A DNA stretch of 42,415 nucleotides, taken from the NCBI GenBank assembly GCA_910574185.1, contig CAJSZQ010000034.1:1-42415 (forward strand). The letters are read 5' to 3'. Positions 15,693 through 23,291 of this stretch are shown piece by piece. Position 1 is the first letter of the stretch. The number at the start of each line of letters is the position of its first letter. The DNA comes from Lachnospiraceae bacterium. GTDB taxonomy: Bacteria; Bacillota; Clostridia; Lachnospirales; Lachnospiraceae. A model generated the notes under the pieces. That model was given only the letters and a program-made list of their open reading frames with translations, was not told the DNA's origin and ran no database searches. The translations under genes were made by a program, and so were the position numbers.

Positions 15693-16676
15693 ATGCGAAA
15701 AATAGTAAATGACCACAGGTTGATATATAAGTGCTGCAGCTTATATTACGAGGACAATTTGGGGCAGAATCAAATTGCAGATTATTTAGGAATTTCCAAG
15801 TCGTCAGTATCCAGAATGCTGCAGATGGGAAGAGAACTTGGAATCGTTGAGATTAAGGTCCACCATGTCAGCCAGTATATGTATGATGATTTGGAGCGGG
15901 AGCTGATGGAGCGGTTTCATTTGAGAGATGCAATTGTTGCGGAAAGCAGTCCATTGGATTCTAAGGAAGACCGGATTACGAAGCTGAATGAACGGGCGGC
16001 TGATTATCTGAACAGACTGCTAAAGGATGGAGACTATGTTGGCGTGTCTGTAGGAAGTACCTTGCGAAATATCGCACATACCAGTCTGGAATGTGGGAAA
16101 CGCAATTGTACCTTCGTTCCAATCGTAGGAGGACTTGGGACAGACGAAGTACAGTCTACACAGGTAGCGGAAGCTTTTGCAAAGAAATTCGGAGGGAAGT
16201 ACATTCCGTTTTTTTCACCGGCAGTGTTTTCCAACGAGGAGCTGATGCGGGAATTTCTAAAAGAAGAATCGGTAAATTATATATTTGACTATTTTAAAAA
16301 ATTAAATATAGTGATATCAGGTATTTCCCGGATGAGCAGTGGAAACCTAAGCCATCTTACCATTGAACGACTGGGGTTTGTAACGGAAGAAATGACAGCC
16401 CGATATACAGAGCGGGGAGCCGCTGCCAATTTGGCGCTTCGGTTTATTGACGGAGAGGGGAATCCAGAAGCCTTTGACGAATTTAACAGTCGGGTGGCGG
16501 CGATTTCCATGGAGCAATACCGGCGGACAGCAAATAAGATATTAGTTACAGGGGGAGGCGGCAAAAGGGAGGTTATTACAGCCTGTATCAAAGGAGGATA
16601 TGTCAATATATTGATTGTCGATGTAGATTGTGCCAGAGAACTGTTGTCCCAGAATGTGTCAGAAAGCATTTTTTAA
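15693..16676 (+). CDS. SorC/DeoR-family transcriptional regulator
   Basis: The 327-residue protein has an N-terminal HTH (N-Q-I-A-D-Y-L-G-I-S-K-S-S-V-S-R-M-L, residues ~27-45) and a C-terminal SorC sugar-phosphate-binding domain (V-G-V-S-V-G-S-T-L, then F-V-P-I-V-G-G-L-G, later V-T-G-G-G-G-K). SorC regulators sense phosphorylated sugars. The next gene is a glucitol-type PTS IIA, so the effector may be a hexitol or related phosphate. GGGAG lies close before ATG 15693. Confidence 0.9.
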   Translation: MRKIVNDHRLIYKCCSLYYEDNLGQNQIADYLGISKSSVSRMLQMGRELGIVEIKVHHVSQYMYDDLERELMERFHLRDAIVAESSPLDSKEDRITKLNERAADYLNRLLKDGDYVGVSVGSTLRNIAHTSLECGKRNCTFVPIVGGLGTDEVQSTQVAEAFAKKFGGKYIPFFSPAVFSNEELMREFLKEESVNYIFDYFKKLNIVISGISRMSSGNLSHLTIERLGFVTEEMTARYTERGAAANLALRFIDGEGNPEAFDEFNSRVAAISMEQYRRTANKILVTGGGGKREVITACIKGGYVNILIVDVDCARELLSQNVSESIF

Positions 16677-16712
16677 ACATGCAGTGAAGACTAATCAGGG
16701 AGGAATATCTTT

Positions 16713-17075
16713 ATGAAATGGAAAATTAGAATATCAGAAGTAGGCAGTGAAGTAAAAGAATTAATCCAGGAGTCAAAACAGTTTGATTTGGTTATTGAGG
16801 GAAAACGGAATGATATGAGAGATTTTACCGTTCATTTTGACGGAGGTCTTCCGGTGGAACCTCTAAAGGAAGGGGATGAGTTTATAATTGGAGGTACAAG
16901 TCTGTACATTATCGCATTGGGAGAACAGGTGAACGAACATTTGAAAGGGCATGGGGCTTGCACCATTGATTTTTCCGGCGGGTTAGCGCCGAGTGGGACA
17001 TGTGTAATCATGTTGGATGGAGTGTATGAGAATTTTGATTTCCTTCGAGACAGGGCGGTAATAACTGTCAAATAG
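16713..17075 (+). CDS. PTS glucitol/sorbitol-type IIA component
   Basis: The 120-residue protein fits the PTSIIA_gutA family (PF03829): F-H-F-D-G-G-like central region (V-H-F-D-G-G), G-D-E-F-I-I-G, and A-L-G-E-Q-V-N-E-H-L-K-G-H-G, which parallels the conserved N-L-x-x-L-G-H of SrlB. It would carry phosphate from HPr to a IIB partner. No IIB or IIC gene is nearby, so it is either shared with a distant transporter or has become a phosphorylation-dependent regulator acting with the SorC protein encoded just upstream. GGGAGGAA is its RBS. Confidence 0.82.
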   Translation: MKWKIRISEVGSEVKELIQESKQFDLVIEGKRNDMRDFTVHFDGGLPVEPLKEGDEFIIGGTSLYIIALGEQVNEHLKGHGACTIDFSGGLAPSGTCVIMLDGVYENFDFLRDRAVITVK

Positions 17076-17166
17076 TTTTTGATGAGGCTTTCAGGTAGTG
17101 CTTGCAATGGCCGGCCGGATAGATTACACTATAGAGTATGCTGAGTTAATAATATGAGGAGATTAG

Positions 17167-17970
17167 ATGATGATTAAATTAATAGTCACAGATGTGGATG
17201 ATACAGTAGTTCCGGAAGGAGAGAGCGTTATCAATCCGGAATATTATGAGGTTATCCGGGAGTGCAGGAAAAAAGGGATTCTAATCGGAGTGGCAAGCGG
17301 CAGGCAGAAGCCCTGTGTAAAGAAGCTGTTTGAGCCGGTGCTGGACGAGATATTTATTCTCGCCGACAACGGAACAGATATTTGGGAGAAGGATTATAAA
17401 ACTTCTATGGCGATTCCGGATGAAGATTATCAGGCGTTGGCAAGAGATGTGCAGGAATTATTTCCGGATTATGGGATTATGGCCTGCAAACCGGATCTTG
17501 GATATATTCCATACGGACAGGAAGAATATTATGCGCACATGCAGGCGTACCCTTATGATTTGGAATATGTGGAGGATGCAGCGAAATTAACCGACATTTG
17601 CAAGGTGTCGGTATGGCATAAAGAAGGAATCGGGAAGGATATAGAGGAGATTATGCAGGAGAGGTGGTCCGGCAAGCTGGATGTATGTATTGCCGGAGAA
17701 AATTTTCTGGATTTTATGTATAAAGGCTGTAATAAGGGAAAGGCGCTATCCATTATTCAAGAACATTATGGAATTAATCCAGAAGAGACGGCCGCTTTTG
17801 GCAATGCGGATAATGATATTCCTATGCTGAAGCAGGCGAAATTCAGCTATGCGGTAGGCGGCGCCAGTGAGAATTTGAAACAGACGGCGTATGAGGTCAT
17901 CGGTGAGATGAAGGAAGACGCGGTACTGAAGAAGATAAAAGAAATACTGAACCAGGGAGGATGTCTGTAA
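17167..17970 (+). CDS. HAD-superfamily (Cof-type, IIB) phosphatase
   Basis: The 267-residue protein has HAD motif I D-V-D-D-T-V at the N-terminus, motif II in G-V-A-S-G-R-Q, and motif IV in F-G-N-A-D-N-D-I-P-M-L near residue 210. The cap position and length fit the Cof/YidA group, which dephosphorylates sugar phosphates and cofactors. It has Asn in place of the usual Asp in G-D-x-x-N-D. It lies within the sorC cluster and may remove phosphate from the sugar handled by this locus. ATG 17167 and ATG 17170 are both possible starts. Confidence 0.88.
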   Translation: MMIKLIVTDVDDTVVPEGESVINPEYYEVIRECRKKGILIGVASGRQKPCVKKLFEPVLDEIFILADNGTDIWEKDYKTSMAIPDEDYQALARDVQELFPDYGIMACKPDLGYIPYGQEEYYAHMQAYPYDLEYVEDAAKLTDICKVSVWHKEGIGKDIEEIMQERWSGKLDVCIAGENFLDFMYKGCNKGKALSIIQEHYGINPEETAAFGNADNDIPMLKQAKFSYAVGGASENLKQTAYEVIGEMKEDAVLKKIKEILNQGGCL

Positions 17971-17995
17971 CGATAGAGACAGGCGAAGCAAGATA

Positions 17996-18898
17996 ATGAA
18001 GAAGTTTCAGAAAATTGTAGCAGTTGAACCGGTGAATCTTACAGCGGATATGAAGGAGCGATTGGAGAATTATGCGGACTGTGTTCTGTTGTATCCAGAT
18101 ATTCCAAAGGATGATGACGAGATTATACAGAGAATTGGAGACGCGGACGCGGTGTTGGTTAGTTTTACGACTTATATAGGCCAGAATGTTTTAGCGAAAA
18201 TTCCAAATGTGAGGTATGTTGGCATGTGTTGCAGCCTGTATGCGGAAGAAAGCGCAAATGTGGACATTGCTTATGCCAGAGAGCATGGGATACAGGTAAC
18301 CGGAGTCCGGGATTATGGAGACCGGGGAGTCGTGGAATATGTAATTTATCAGTTGGTTCGGATTCTCCATGGTTATGATTATCCCTGCTGGAAAGAGCAG
18401 CCTTTGGAATTGACGGATTTGAAGGTGGGAGTTATCGGACTTGGAACCTCCGGCGGCATGGTTGCAGAGGCGCTTAGCTTTATGCAGGCAAATGTGTCCT
18501 ATTATTCCCGCACGAGAAAACCAGATAAGGAAAATAAGGGAATCCGTTATATGGAACTTTTGGATTTATTGAGAGAGAACGACGTGATTATTACCTGTCT
18601 GAATAAGAATGTAATCCTGCTTCACGATGAGGAATTTCGGGTTTTGGGAAATAAAAAGATTATGATAAACACTTCTATTGGACCTGCGTCGGATATGGCT
18701 GCTTTAAAGAAATGGGTTTCAAATCGGGAGAATATTCTCTGTGGTGACAGTAAGGGCGCTATTGGGGAAATAGCGGACGACATACTATCTCAGGATAATG
18801 TAATCTGTATGAATGGCTGCTCAGGAAAGACGTATCAGTCTTACGAGCTTCTCACCAGAAAGGTTTTAGAAAATATAGAGCGTTTTTTGTCGAAATAA
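17996..18898 (+). CDS. 2-hydroxyacid-dehydrogenase-like NAD-binding protein lacking catalytic residues
   Basis: The 300-residue protein has the two-lobed fold of D-2-hydroxyacid dehydrogenases. The Rossmann motif V-I-G-L-G-T-S-G-G is at about residue 145, and an N-terminal lobe precedes it. The canonical catalytic Arg (in N-T-A-R-G) is replaced: the segment reads I-N-T-S-I-G. The usual Glu after it and the P-H-x-A-x-T His are not recognisable; the corresponding end segment reads N-G-C-S-G-K-T. It could be a redox sensor or bind a phosphorylated sugar acid without oxidising it. Its RBS is weak. It is the last gene of the SorC cluster. Confidence 0.75.
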   Translation: MKKFQKIVAVEPVNLTADMKERLENYADCVLLYPDIPKDDDEIIQRIGDADAVLVSFTTYIGQNVLAKIPNVRYVGMCCSLYAEESANVDIAYAREHGIQVTGVRDYGDRGVVEYVIYQLVRILHGYDYPCWKEQPLELTDLKVGVIGLGTSGGMVAEALSFMQANVSYYSRTRKPDKENKGIRYMELLDLLRENDVIITCLNKNVILLHDEEFRVLGNKKIMINTSIGPASDMAALKKWVSNRENILCGDSKGAIGEIADDILSQDNVICMNGCSGKTYQSYELLTRKVLENIERFLSK

Positions 18899-18905
18899 TA
18901 TAATG

Positions 18906-18941
18906 AAAATCCTCGCCTATTGAAGAAAGGCGAGGATTTTT
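18906..18941. terminator. Bidirectional Rho-independent terminator
   Basis: AAAATCCTCGCCT (18906-18918) pairs perfectly with AGGCGAGGATTTT (18928-18940) around a 9-base loop. With A runs on one side and T runs on the other it can stop both the SorC operon and the convergent hydrolase. The hydrolase stop codon (18917-18919) lies at the loop edge of this hairpin. Confidence 0.88.
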
Positions 18942-19879
18942 GCTATATATGGGATTAAAATATCATCCGTAGTATTGTAAAGCTCATGCTTTGCGTCTGG
19001 AACCCTTATAAATTTAATCAGTCCCGGTGTTTGCCGGTGAATCTGTTTCGCGAATTGCTCCTGCGGGCCAGAACAGACTAAGGTATCAAGCTCTGCCTGA
19101 AAAAGCAGCGTAGGAATCTGAATTTGTTTCCACCCGTCTGTCAGAAGATAATGTTCCATGTGAAGAGCTTCTGACAACCATTTATTAGTAGCGCCGTTCG
19201 TCTGGTAGAGTGGTGTTAACCGCCGTTTTTTCTGGTAATAATCAAAGCGTGCCCTGGAAGTGGAAGCGCTGGTCTCAAAGGTTTCAGTGGCATCATAAGG
19301 ATGGTGGCCAGAGAGATATTCTTTATCTTTTCCTAATTTGAGCTTCACTGGCATGATTGCTTTTACTGCGGTTAACGGAATGCGGCCGGTTTGAGGACGA
19401 ATCATAGGAGAAGACAGTATTAATCTGGAAAATACTTCCGGTTGTCTGGCAGCGGCGCACGCGGCAATGCCGCCGCCCATAGAATGGCCATATAGATAAA
19501 GAGGCAATTCAGGGTAAGATTGTTTTGCAGCGAATGCTGCTGCCAGTAAGTCGTCTACATAGGTATGGTAATCGTCTATGTGAACCAGAGAGAGGTCTTC
19601 CACAAGCCGGGTACTGCGACCATGTCCCAGATGTTCTGGAATGTATACATGAAAACCGGATTTCAGAAAATAATAGGCAAGTTCAAAATATTTATCAGCA
19701 GTTTCTGTGAATCCATGGGAAATCAGAATCAACCCTTTGGGTTCATCTGCCTGGTAGCTGGCACAGTATATCTTTCTTTCAGGCTCTCGTTCAAGAAAGG
19801 TTTCCTGTCGCCTGTCGGCGAGGTAAGGTTCAACAATATGGGCCATCTGTTCCGCAAAATTCTGTTCTTTTATAATCAT
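18917..19879 (-). CDS. Alpha/beta hydrolase (monoacylglycerol-lipase/lysophospholipase-like)
   Basis: The 320-residue serine hydrolase has the oxyanion/HG region I-S-H-G-F-T-E-T-A, the nucleophile elbow G-H-S-M-G-G and a late acid/His pair (E-L-D-T-L near residue 270 and A-K-H-E-L-Y near 300). This fits the Hydrolase_4 family, such as PldB-like lysophospholipases and monoacylglycerol lipases. No signal peptide is visible. The fourth Met (19879) is preferred as start because AAAGG abuts the first ATG at 19888. It appears to be a single-gene unit. Confidence 0.85.
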   Translation of the reverse strand: MIIKEQNFAEQMAHIVEPYLADRRQETFLEREPERKIYCASYQADEPKGLILISHGFTETADKYFELAYYFLKSGFHVYIPEHLGHGRSTRLVEDLSLVHIDDYHTYVDDLLAAAFAAKQSYPELPLYLYGHSMGGGIAACAAARQPEVFSRLILSSPMIRPQTGRIPLTAVKAIMPVKLKLGKDKEYLSGHHPYDATETFETSASTSRARFDYYQKKRRLTPLYQTNGATNKWLSEALHMEHYLLTDGWKQIQIPTLLFQAELDTLVCSGPQEQFAKQIHRQTPGLIKFIRVPDAKHELYNTTDDILIPYIAKILAFLQ

Positions 19880-19900
19880 ACATTTCATCCTTTGCTTTTG

Positions 19901-19930
19901 AAGCGTGTCCGAAAAATGTAGGACACGCTT
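19901..19930. promoter_or_regulatory. Perfect 10-bp inverted repeat upstream of the hydrolase gene
   Basis: AAGCGTGTCC (19901-19910) and GGACACGCTT (19921-19930) form a perfect stem with a 10-base spacer, ending 12 bases before the hydrolase start. It is not followed by a T run on the minus strand, so an operator or a leader hairpin is more likely than a terminator. On the plus strand no gene precedes it. Confidence 0.5.
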
Positions 19931-20022
19931 TAATTTTACGAGTCGTATTATGAAATATTTTGTCGTATGGATAGTATTGTACCATGAAATTAAATTTTCA
20001 TAAAGAGGAGATACAAAAAAAG

Positions 20023-20056
20023 ATTGTTAACCATATAAAATAAAAAGGTTGACAAT
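20023..20056 (+). promoter_or_regulatory. BirA operator upstream of bioY
   Basis: TTGTTAACC (20024-20032) and GGTTGACAA (20047-20055) form an inverted repeat with a 14-base spacer, matching the Firmicute BirA box. BirA loaded with biotinyl-AMP binds such sites. The right half contains the -35 box of the bio promoter, so binding would block RNA polymerase. This ties the bioY-bioB-bioD genes to cellular biotin level. Confidence 0.85.
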
Positions 20057-20076
20057 TTAGCGTGGGATGCTATTAT
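20049..20076 (+). promoter_or_regulatory. Promoter of bioY-bioB-bioD
   Basis: TTGACA (20049-20054) and TATTAT (20071-20076) are separated by 16 bases. The -35 box lies inside the BirA operator. The leader before bioY is about 110 bases. Confidence 0.78.
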
Positions 20077-20195
20077 TTATAGTAATGACGCCTTCAGCCG
20101 CCCGCCGAAAGATGATGATTGGGGCGTGCATGCTCTTGTAAACGGAGGGTATAGGAAAACAGTTACAAATTATGATTATTAGGAGGAATGAGACT

Positions 20196-20762
20196 ATGGA
20201 ACAGACAGTGGGAAAAATCTTATCGACGAAAGCGTTGGTGTTATGTGGAATGTTTACTGCATTGGTAGCAGTCGGCGCGTTTATTCAGGTACCGGTGCCT
20301 TATATGGATTATTTTACGCTTCAGTTTTTCTTTGTTTTGCTGGCAGGTATTATTCTTGGGGGCAAAAGAGGAGCGCTGGCAGTTGGATGTTATGTGGCGC
20401 TTGGTTTGGTGGGGATTCCAATCTTTGCGGCGGGAGGAGGAATCGGTTATGTTTTTCGCCCTAGTTTCGGGTATCTTCTTGGTTTTGTTGCGACTGCGTT
20501 CGTAACGGGAACGATTTGTGAAAAGCGAAAGAACAGTTATGGAAGCTTTTTGGTTGCATGTCTGGCAGGTTTTGTGGTAACCTATGTAATCGGAATACTT
20601 TATAAGTATATGATACTCAATTTTTATGCGAATACGCCTGCTACGCTGGCAGTTATTTTCCTTTCCTGTTTTCCACTGGATATGCCTGGGGATTTTGTGT
20701 TATGTATGCTGGCGTCGGGAGTGGGGCTCCGCTTAAAAAAGAGTGGATTTACGTTGGAATAG
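20196..20762 (+). CDS. bioY: Biotin ECF transporter substrate-binding subunit
   Basis: The 188-residue protein has six hydrophobic segments and the BioY pattern: V-A-V-G-A-F-I-Q-V-P-V-P near residue 22, G-K-R-G-A-L-A-V at ~65 and G-Y-L-L-G-F-V-A at ~95. The late segment L-P-G/M-P-G-D matches the conserved D of the last helix (F-P-L-D-M-P-G-D-F). BioY captures biotin and works with the shared EcfA/T module, which is not in the window. ATG 20196 has AGGAGG nine bases upstream. It lies directly behind the BirA operator. Confidence 0.92.
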   Translation: MEQTVGKILSTKALVLCGMFTALVAVGAFIQVPVPYMDYFTLQFFFVLLAGIILGGKRGALAVGCYVALGLVGIPIFAAGGGIGYVFRPSFGYLLGFVATAFVTGTICEKRKNSYGSFLVACLAGFVVTYVIGILYKYMILNFYANTPATLAVIFLSCFPLDMPGDFVLCMLASGVGLRLKKSGFTLE

Positions 20763-20843
20763 TATTGGAGGCGGGCGGAAGTATCTTTAACGGAGAATAG
20801 AGACGGAAGCTAAAGGAGAAAAGCAGATATATAAGGAGCATGG

Positions 20844-21875
20844 ATGTGTGAAGAAGGCAGGGGAATAAAATTGACAGAACAGATAAGTAGTGAAGGAATC
20901 ACAATGGAACAGATTGCTCAGGCAAAAGAGAGGGTATTGAATGGCGGACTCATTACAAAAGAAGAAGCGATTATGCTATATGGAGCTCCTCTCAAGGAAC
21001 TCTGTGGAGCGGCAGATGAGATTCGGAAACATTTTTGTGGAAATGGGTTTGATATTTGTACGATTATAAACGGAAAGAGCGGTAAGTGTTCGGAGAATTG
21101 CAAGTATTGCGCCCAGTCTGCATTTTATCATACAGGGGCGGGAGAATATCCGCTTCTTGATAAGCGGGAGCTTGTAAGGCAGGCCAGATACAATGCAGAA
21201 AGAGGGGTTCTTCGGTATTCGATTGTTACTTCGGGAAGGGCGTTGAATAATCGGGAAGTAGAGGAGATGTGCGACGCCATTAAGGAAATAAAATCTCAGG
21301 TAAAAATAGAAGTCTGCGTATCCTTCGGGCTTCTTGCCAGAGAGCAGTTTGCAAGAGTGAAAGAAGCGGGAGCGACAAGAGTACATAACAACTTAGAAAC
21401 GTCCAGAAGGAATTTTCCAAATATTTGTACGACTCATACGTTTGAAGATAAATTGAGCGCCATAAGAGCGGCCCAGGAAGCGGGACTTAAAGTCTGCAGC
21501 GGAGGAATCATGGGACTTGGGGAGACGTTTAAGGACCGGATTGACATGGCGTTTACGCTAAGAGAACTGAATGTGAAAAGCGTTCCGGTGAATATGCTGA
21601 ATCCGATTCCCGGAACGCCTTTTGAAAAGAATGTAAGACTTACTGTTCAGGATATGAGAAGAATCGTCGCCGTATACCGGTTTATTCTTCCGGATGCGTC
21701 GATTCGCCTTGCAGGAGGCCGGGGGCTTCTGCAAGATAAAGGAGAGTCTTGCTTTACCTCTGGAGCAAACGCGGTGATATCCGGGGATATGCTGACTACC
21801 TCTGGATATACGATAGAGTCAGATATGGCGATGATTCACCGGTTGGGATATCAGGAGGCGCTTTGTAATGAGTAA
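20844..21875 (+). CDS. bioB: Biotin synthase
   Basis: The 343-residue radical-SAM enzyme inserts sulfur into dethiobiotin. The 4Fe-4S motif is C-S-E-N-C-K-Y-C, immediately followed by A-Q-S, as in BioB. H-N-N-L-E-T-S carries auxiliary-cluster ligand residues, and L-N-P-I-P-G-T-P and the late R-L-A-G-G-R are family marks. ATG 20844 has AAGGAG five bases upstream; TTG 20871 is a possible alternative. Its end overlaps bioD by eight bases. Confidence 0.95.
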   Translation: MCEEGRGIKLTEQISSEGITMEQIAQAKERVLNGGLITKEEAIMLYGAPLKELCGAADEIRKHFCGNGFDICTIINGKSGKCSENCKYCAQSAFYHTGAGEYPLLDKRELVRQARYNAERGVLRYSIVTSGRALNNREVEEMCDAIKEIKSQVKIEVCVSFGLLAREQFARVKEAGATRVHNNLETSRRNFPNICTTHTFEDKLSAIRAAQEAGLKVCSGGIMGLGETFKDRIDMAFTLRELNVKSVPVNMLNPIPGTPFEKNVRLTVQDMRRIVAVYRFILPDASIRLAGGRGLLQDKGESCFTSGANAVISGDMLTTSGYTIESDMAMIHRLGYQEALCNE

Positions 21876-22536
21876 GGGACTGTTTATTACAGGGACGGGG
21901 ACGGATATTGGGAAGACTTATGTGACAGCGCTGATTGTGAAAAAACTCCAGGAAGCGGGACTTGGGGCGGGATATTATAAGGCGGCATTGTCCGGGGCGC
22001 AGTCCATAACAGACAGTGATGCAGGATTCGTAAAAAGGTTTTCTGGAATTACCCAGTCAGAGGAGACGATGGTTTCCTATCTATATCAGAATGCGGTGTC
22101 GCCCCATTTAGCGGCAAAAAAGGAGGGTAATCCGGTATCCCTTTCCAAAATAAAGCAGGATTACGACAGAGTATGTGAAATGTACAACTATGTAACAGTA
22201 GAAGGAAGCGGCGGTATTGTCTGTCCGGTCAGGTGGGATGAAAGCGAGCATATTCTTTTGGAAGATGTGGTAAAAGTGCTGAGACTAAAAGCATTGATTG
22301 TGGCGGATGCAGGACTTGGCGCGATTCATGCAGTAGTTACTGCTTCGGAATATATGCGGAATCATGGAATACTGGCAAAGGGTATTATTCTGAATCATTA
22401 TATCGGAGATGAATTACAGAGAGATAATCTGCGAATGATAGAGGAGCTTACCAGGGTTCCGGTGATTGCCTGCGTGGGTAGCGGGGATACGGAGCTTTCT
22501 TTAGATGCAGGGAAACTGGCAGGATTTTTTGAATAA
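21868..22536 (+). CDS. bioD: Dethiobiotin synthetase
   Basis: The 222-residue P-loop enzyme closes the ureido ring of 7,8-diaminopelargonate with ATP and CO2. The Walker A variant T-G-T-G-T-D-I-G-K-T is at residues ~6-15. V-E-G-S-G-G-I-V-C-P-V and G-L-G-A-I-H-A are typical BioD segments. It overlaps bioB by eight bases. bioA and bioF are absent here, so this locus covers only the last two steps plus uptake. Confidence 0.94.
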   Translation: MSKGLFITGTGTDIGKTYVTALIVKKLQEAGLGAGYYKAALSGAQSITDSDAGFVKRFSGITQSEETMVSYLYQNAVSPHLAAKKEGNPVSLSKIKQDYDRVCEMYNYVTVEGSGGIVCPVRWDESEHILLEDVVKVLRLKALIVADAGLGAIHAVVTASEYMRNHGILAKGIILNHYIGDELQRDNLRMIEELTRVPVIACVGSGDTELSLDAGKLAGFFE

Positions 22537-22548
22537 AAGGTAACCATG

Positions 22549-22577
22549 TTGACTTGGCAGGAAAGATTGAGTATACT
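22549..22577 (+). promoter_or_regulatory. Promoter of the CsoR-like gene with a palindrome over the -10
   Basis: TTGACT (22549-22554) and TATACT (22572-22577) are separated by 17 bases. A perfect 10-bp palindrome GAGTATACTC (22569-22578) covers the -10 box and may be the site where the repressor acts on its own gene. Confidence 0.6.
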
Positions 22578-22612
22578 CTCACTATGACATTACATTATGA
22601 GGCGGGATAGAC

Positions 22613-23047
22613 ATGAGTACAGAATTAAATCAGAAAAAATCTGAGGCGAAGGTTCATGAAATGACTCATCAGGAGCTGCATGTGGCTGACATTTCCCTCG
22701 AACATCGCCGAGACAGAAGGCATAGCCATACTCATAAAGATGAAGCGGATAATATGCATGGGAGCGGTCCTCACAGACATATTCACAGCATGGAGGAAAA
22801 AAAGGCAGTTCTGAACCGCCTGTCAAAAGCAATCGGTCATTTGGAAGCGGTAAAACGCATGGTGGAGAGAGACGAGGACTGCAGCGAGGTATTAATTCAA
22901 CTGGCGGCAGTGCGCTCGGCAATCAATAATACAGGAAAGGTCGTATTAAAGAATCATATCAACCACTGTATTGTGGAAGCAGTAGAGGAGAATGATAAAA
23001 AAGCAATCGAGCTGCTGAATCAGGCGATTGATAAGTTTATGAAGTGA
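22613..23047 (+). CDS. CsoR/RcnR-family metal-sensing repressor with His-rich N-terminal tail
   Basis: The 144-residue protein has an all-helical CsoR-type domain at about residues 60-144. The metal ligand pattern is Cys in D-E-D-C-S-E, then H-I-N-H-C, giving the Cys-His-Cys set of Cu(I) sensors. The first 60 residues are an added tail rich in His (for example H-S-H-T-H, H-R-H-I-H-S), which is not usual in CsoR and may bind Ni, Co, Zn or Cu. No metal exporter is adjacent; the next gene is a MATE transporter. GAGGCGGG is the RBS. Confidence 0.87.
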   Translation: MSTELNQKKSEAKVHEMTHQELHVADISLEHRRDRRHSHTHKDEADNMHGSGPHRHIHSMEEKKAVLNRLSKAIGHLEAVKRMVERDEDCSEVLIQLAAVRSAINNTGKVVLKNHINHCIVEAVEENDKKAIELLNQAIDKFMK

Positions 23048-23227
23048 TGATTAGATAAGCAGATTTTATTCTCAGCATGCATAGAAATTACAAACAGATT
23101 ATTGGAAATGTATTATAAGTCAGTATATTTCTGATAGTCTGTTTTCTTTTGCAGATTTTAAAGTCTAAATTATTGTTTTTAATAAGTCTGTAATTTCCAC
23201 ATGGTTTAAAAGTTTTAAATATTTATG

Positions 23228-23256
23228 TTGCAAACAATTTTAATATGACGTACTAT
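23228..23256 (+). promoter_or_regulatory. Promoter of the MATE transporter gene
   Basis: TTGCAA (23228-23233) and TACTAT (23251-23256) are separated by 17 bases, about 35 bases upstream of the start codon at 23292. The preceding 150 bp are AT-rich and hold an imperfect inverted repeat (near 23087-23105 and 23199-23214). Confidence 0.55.
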
Positions 23257-23291
23257 GGAAATTAACACTCATGAGGAAGGAAGGGTTTGTG

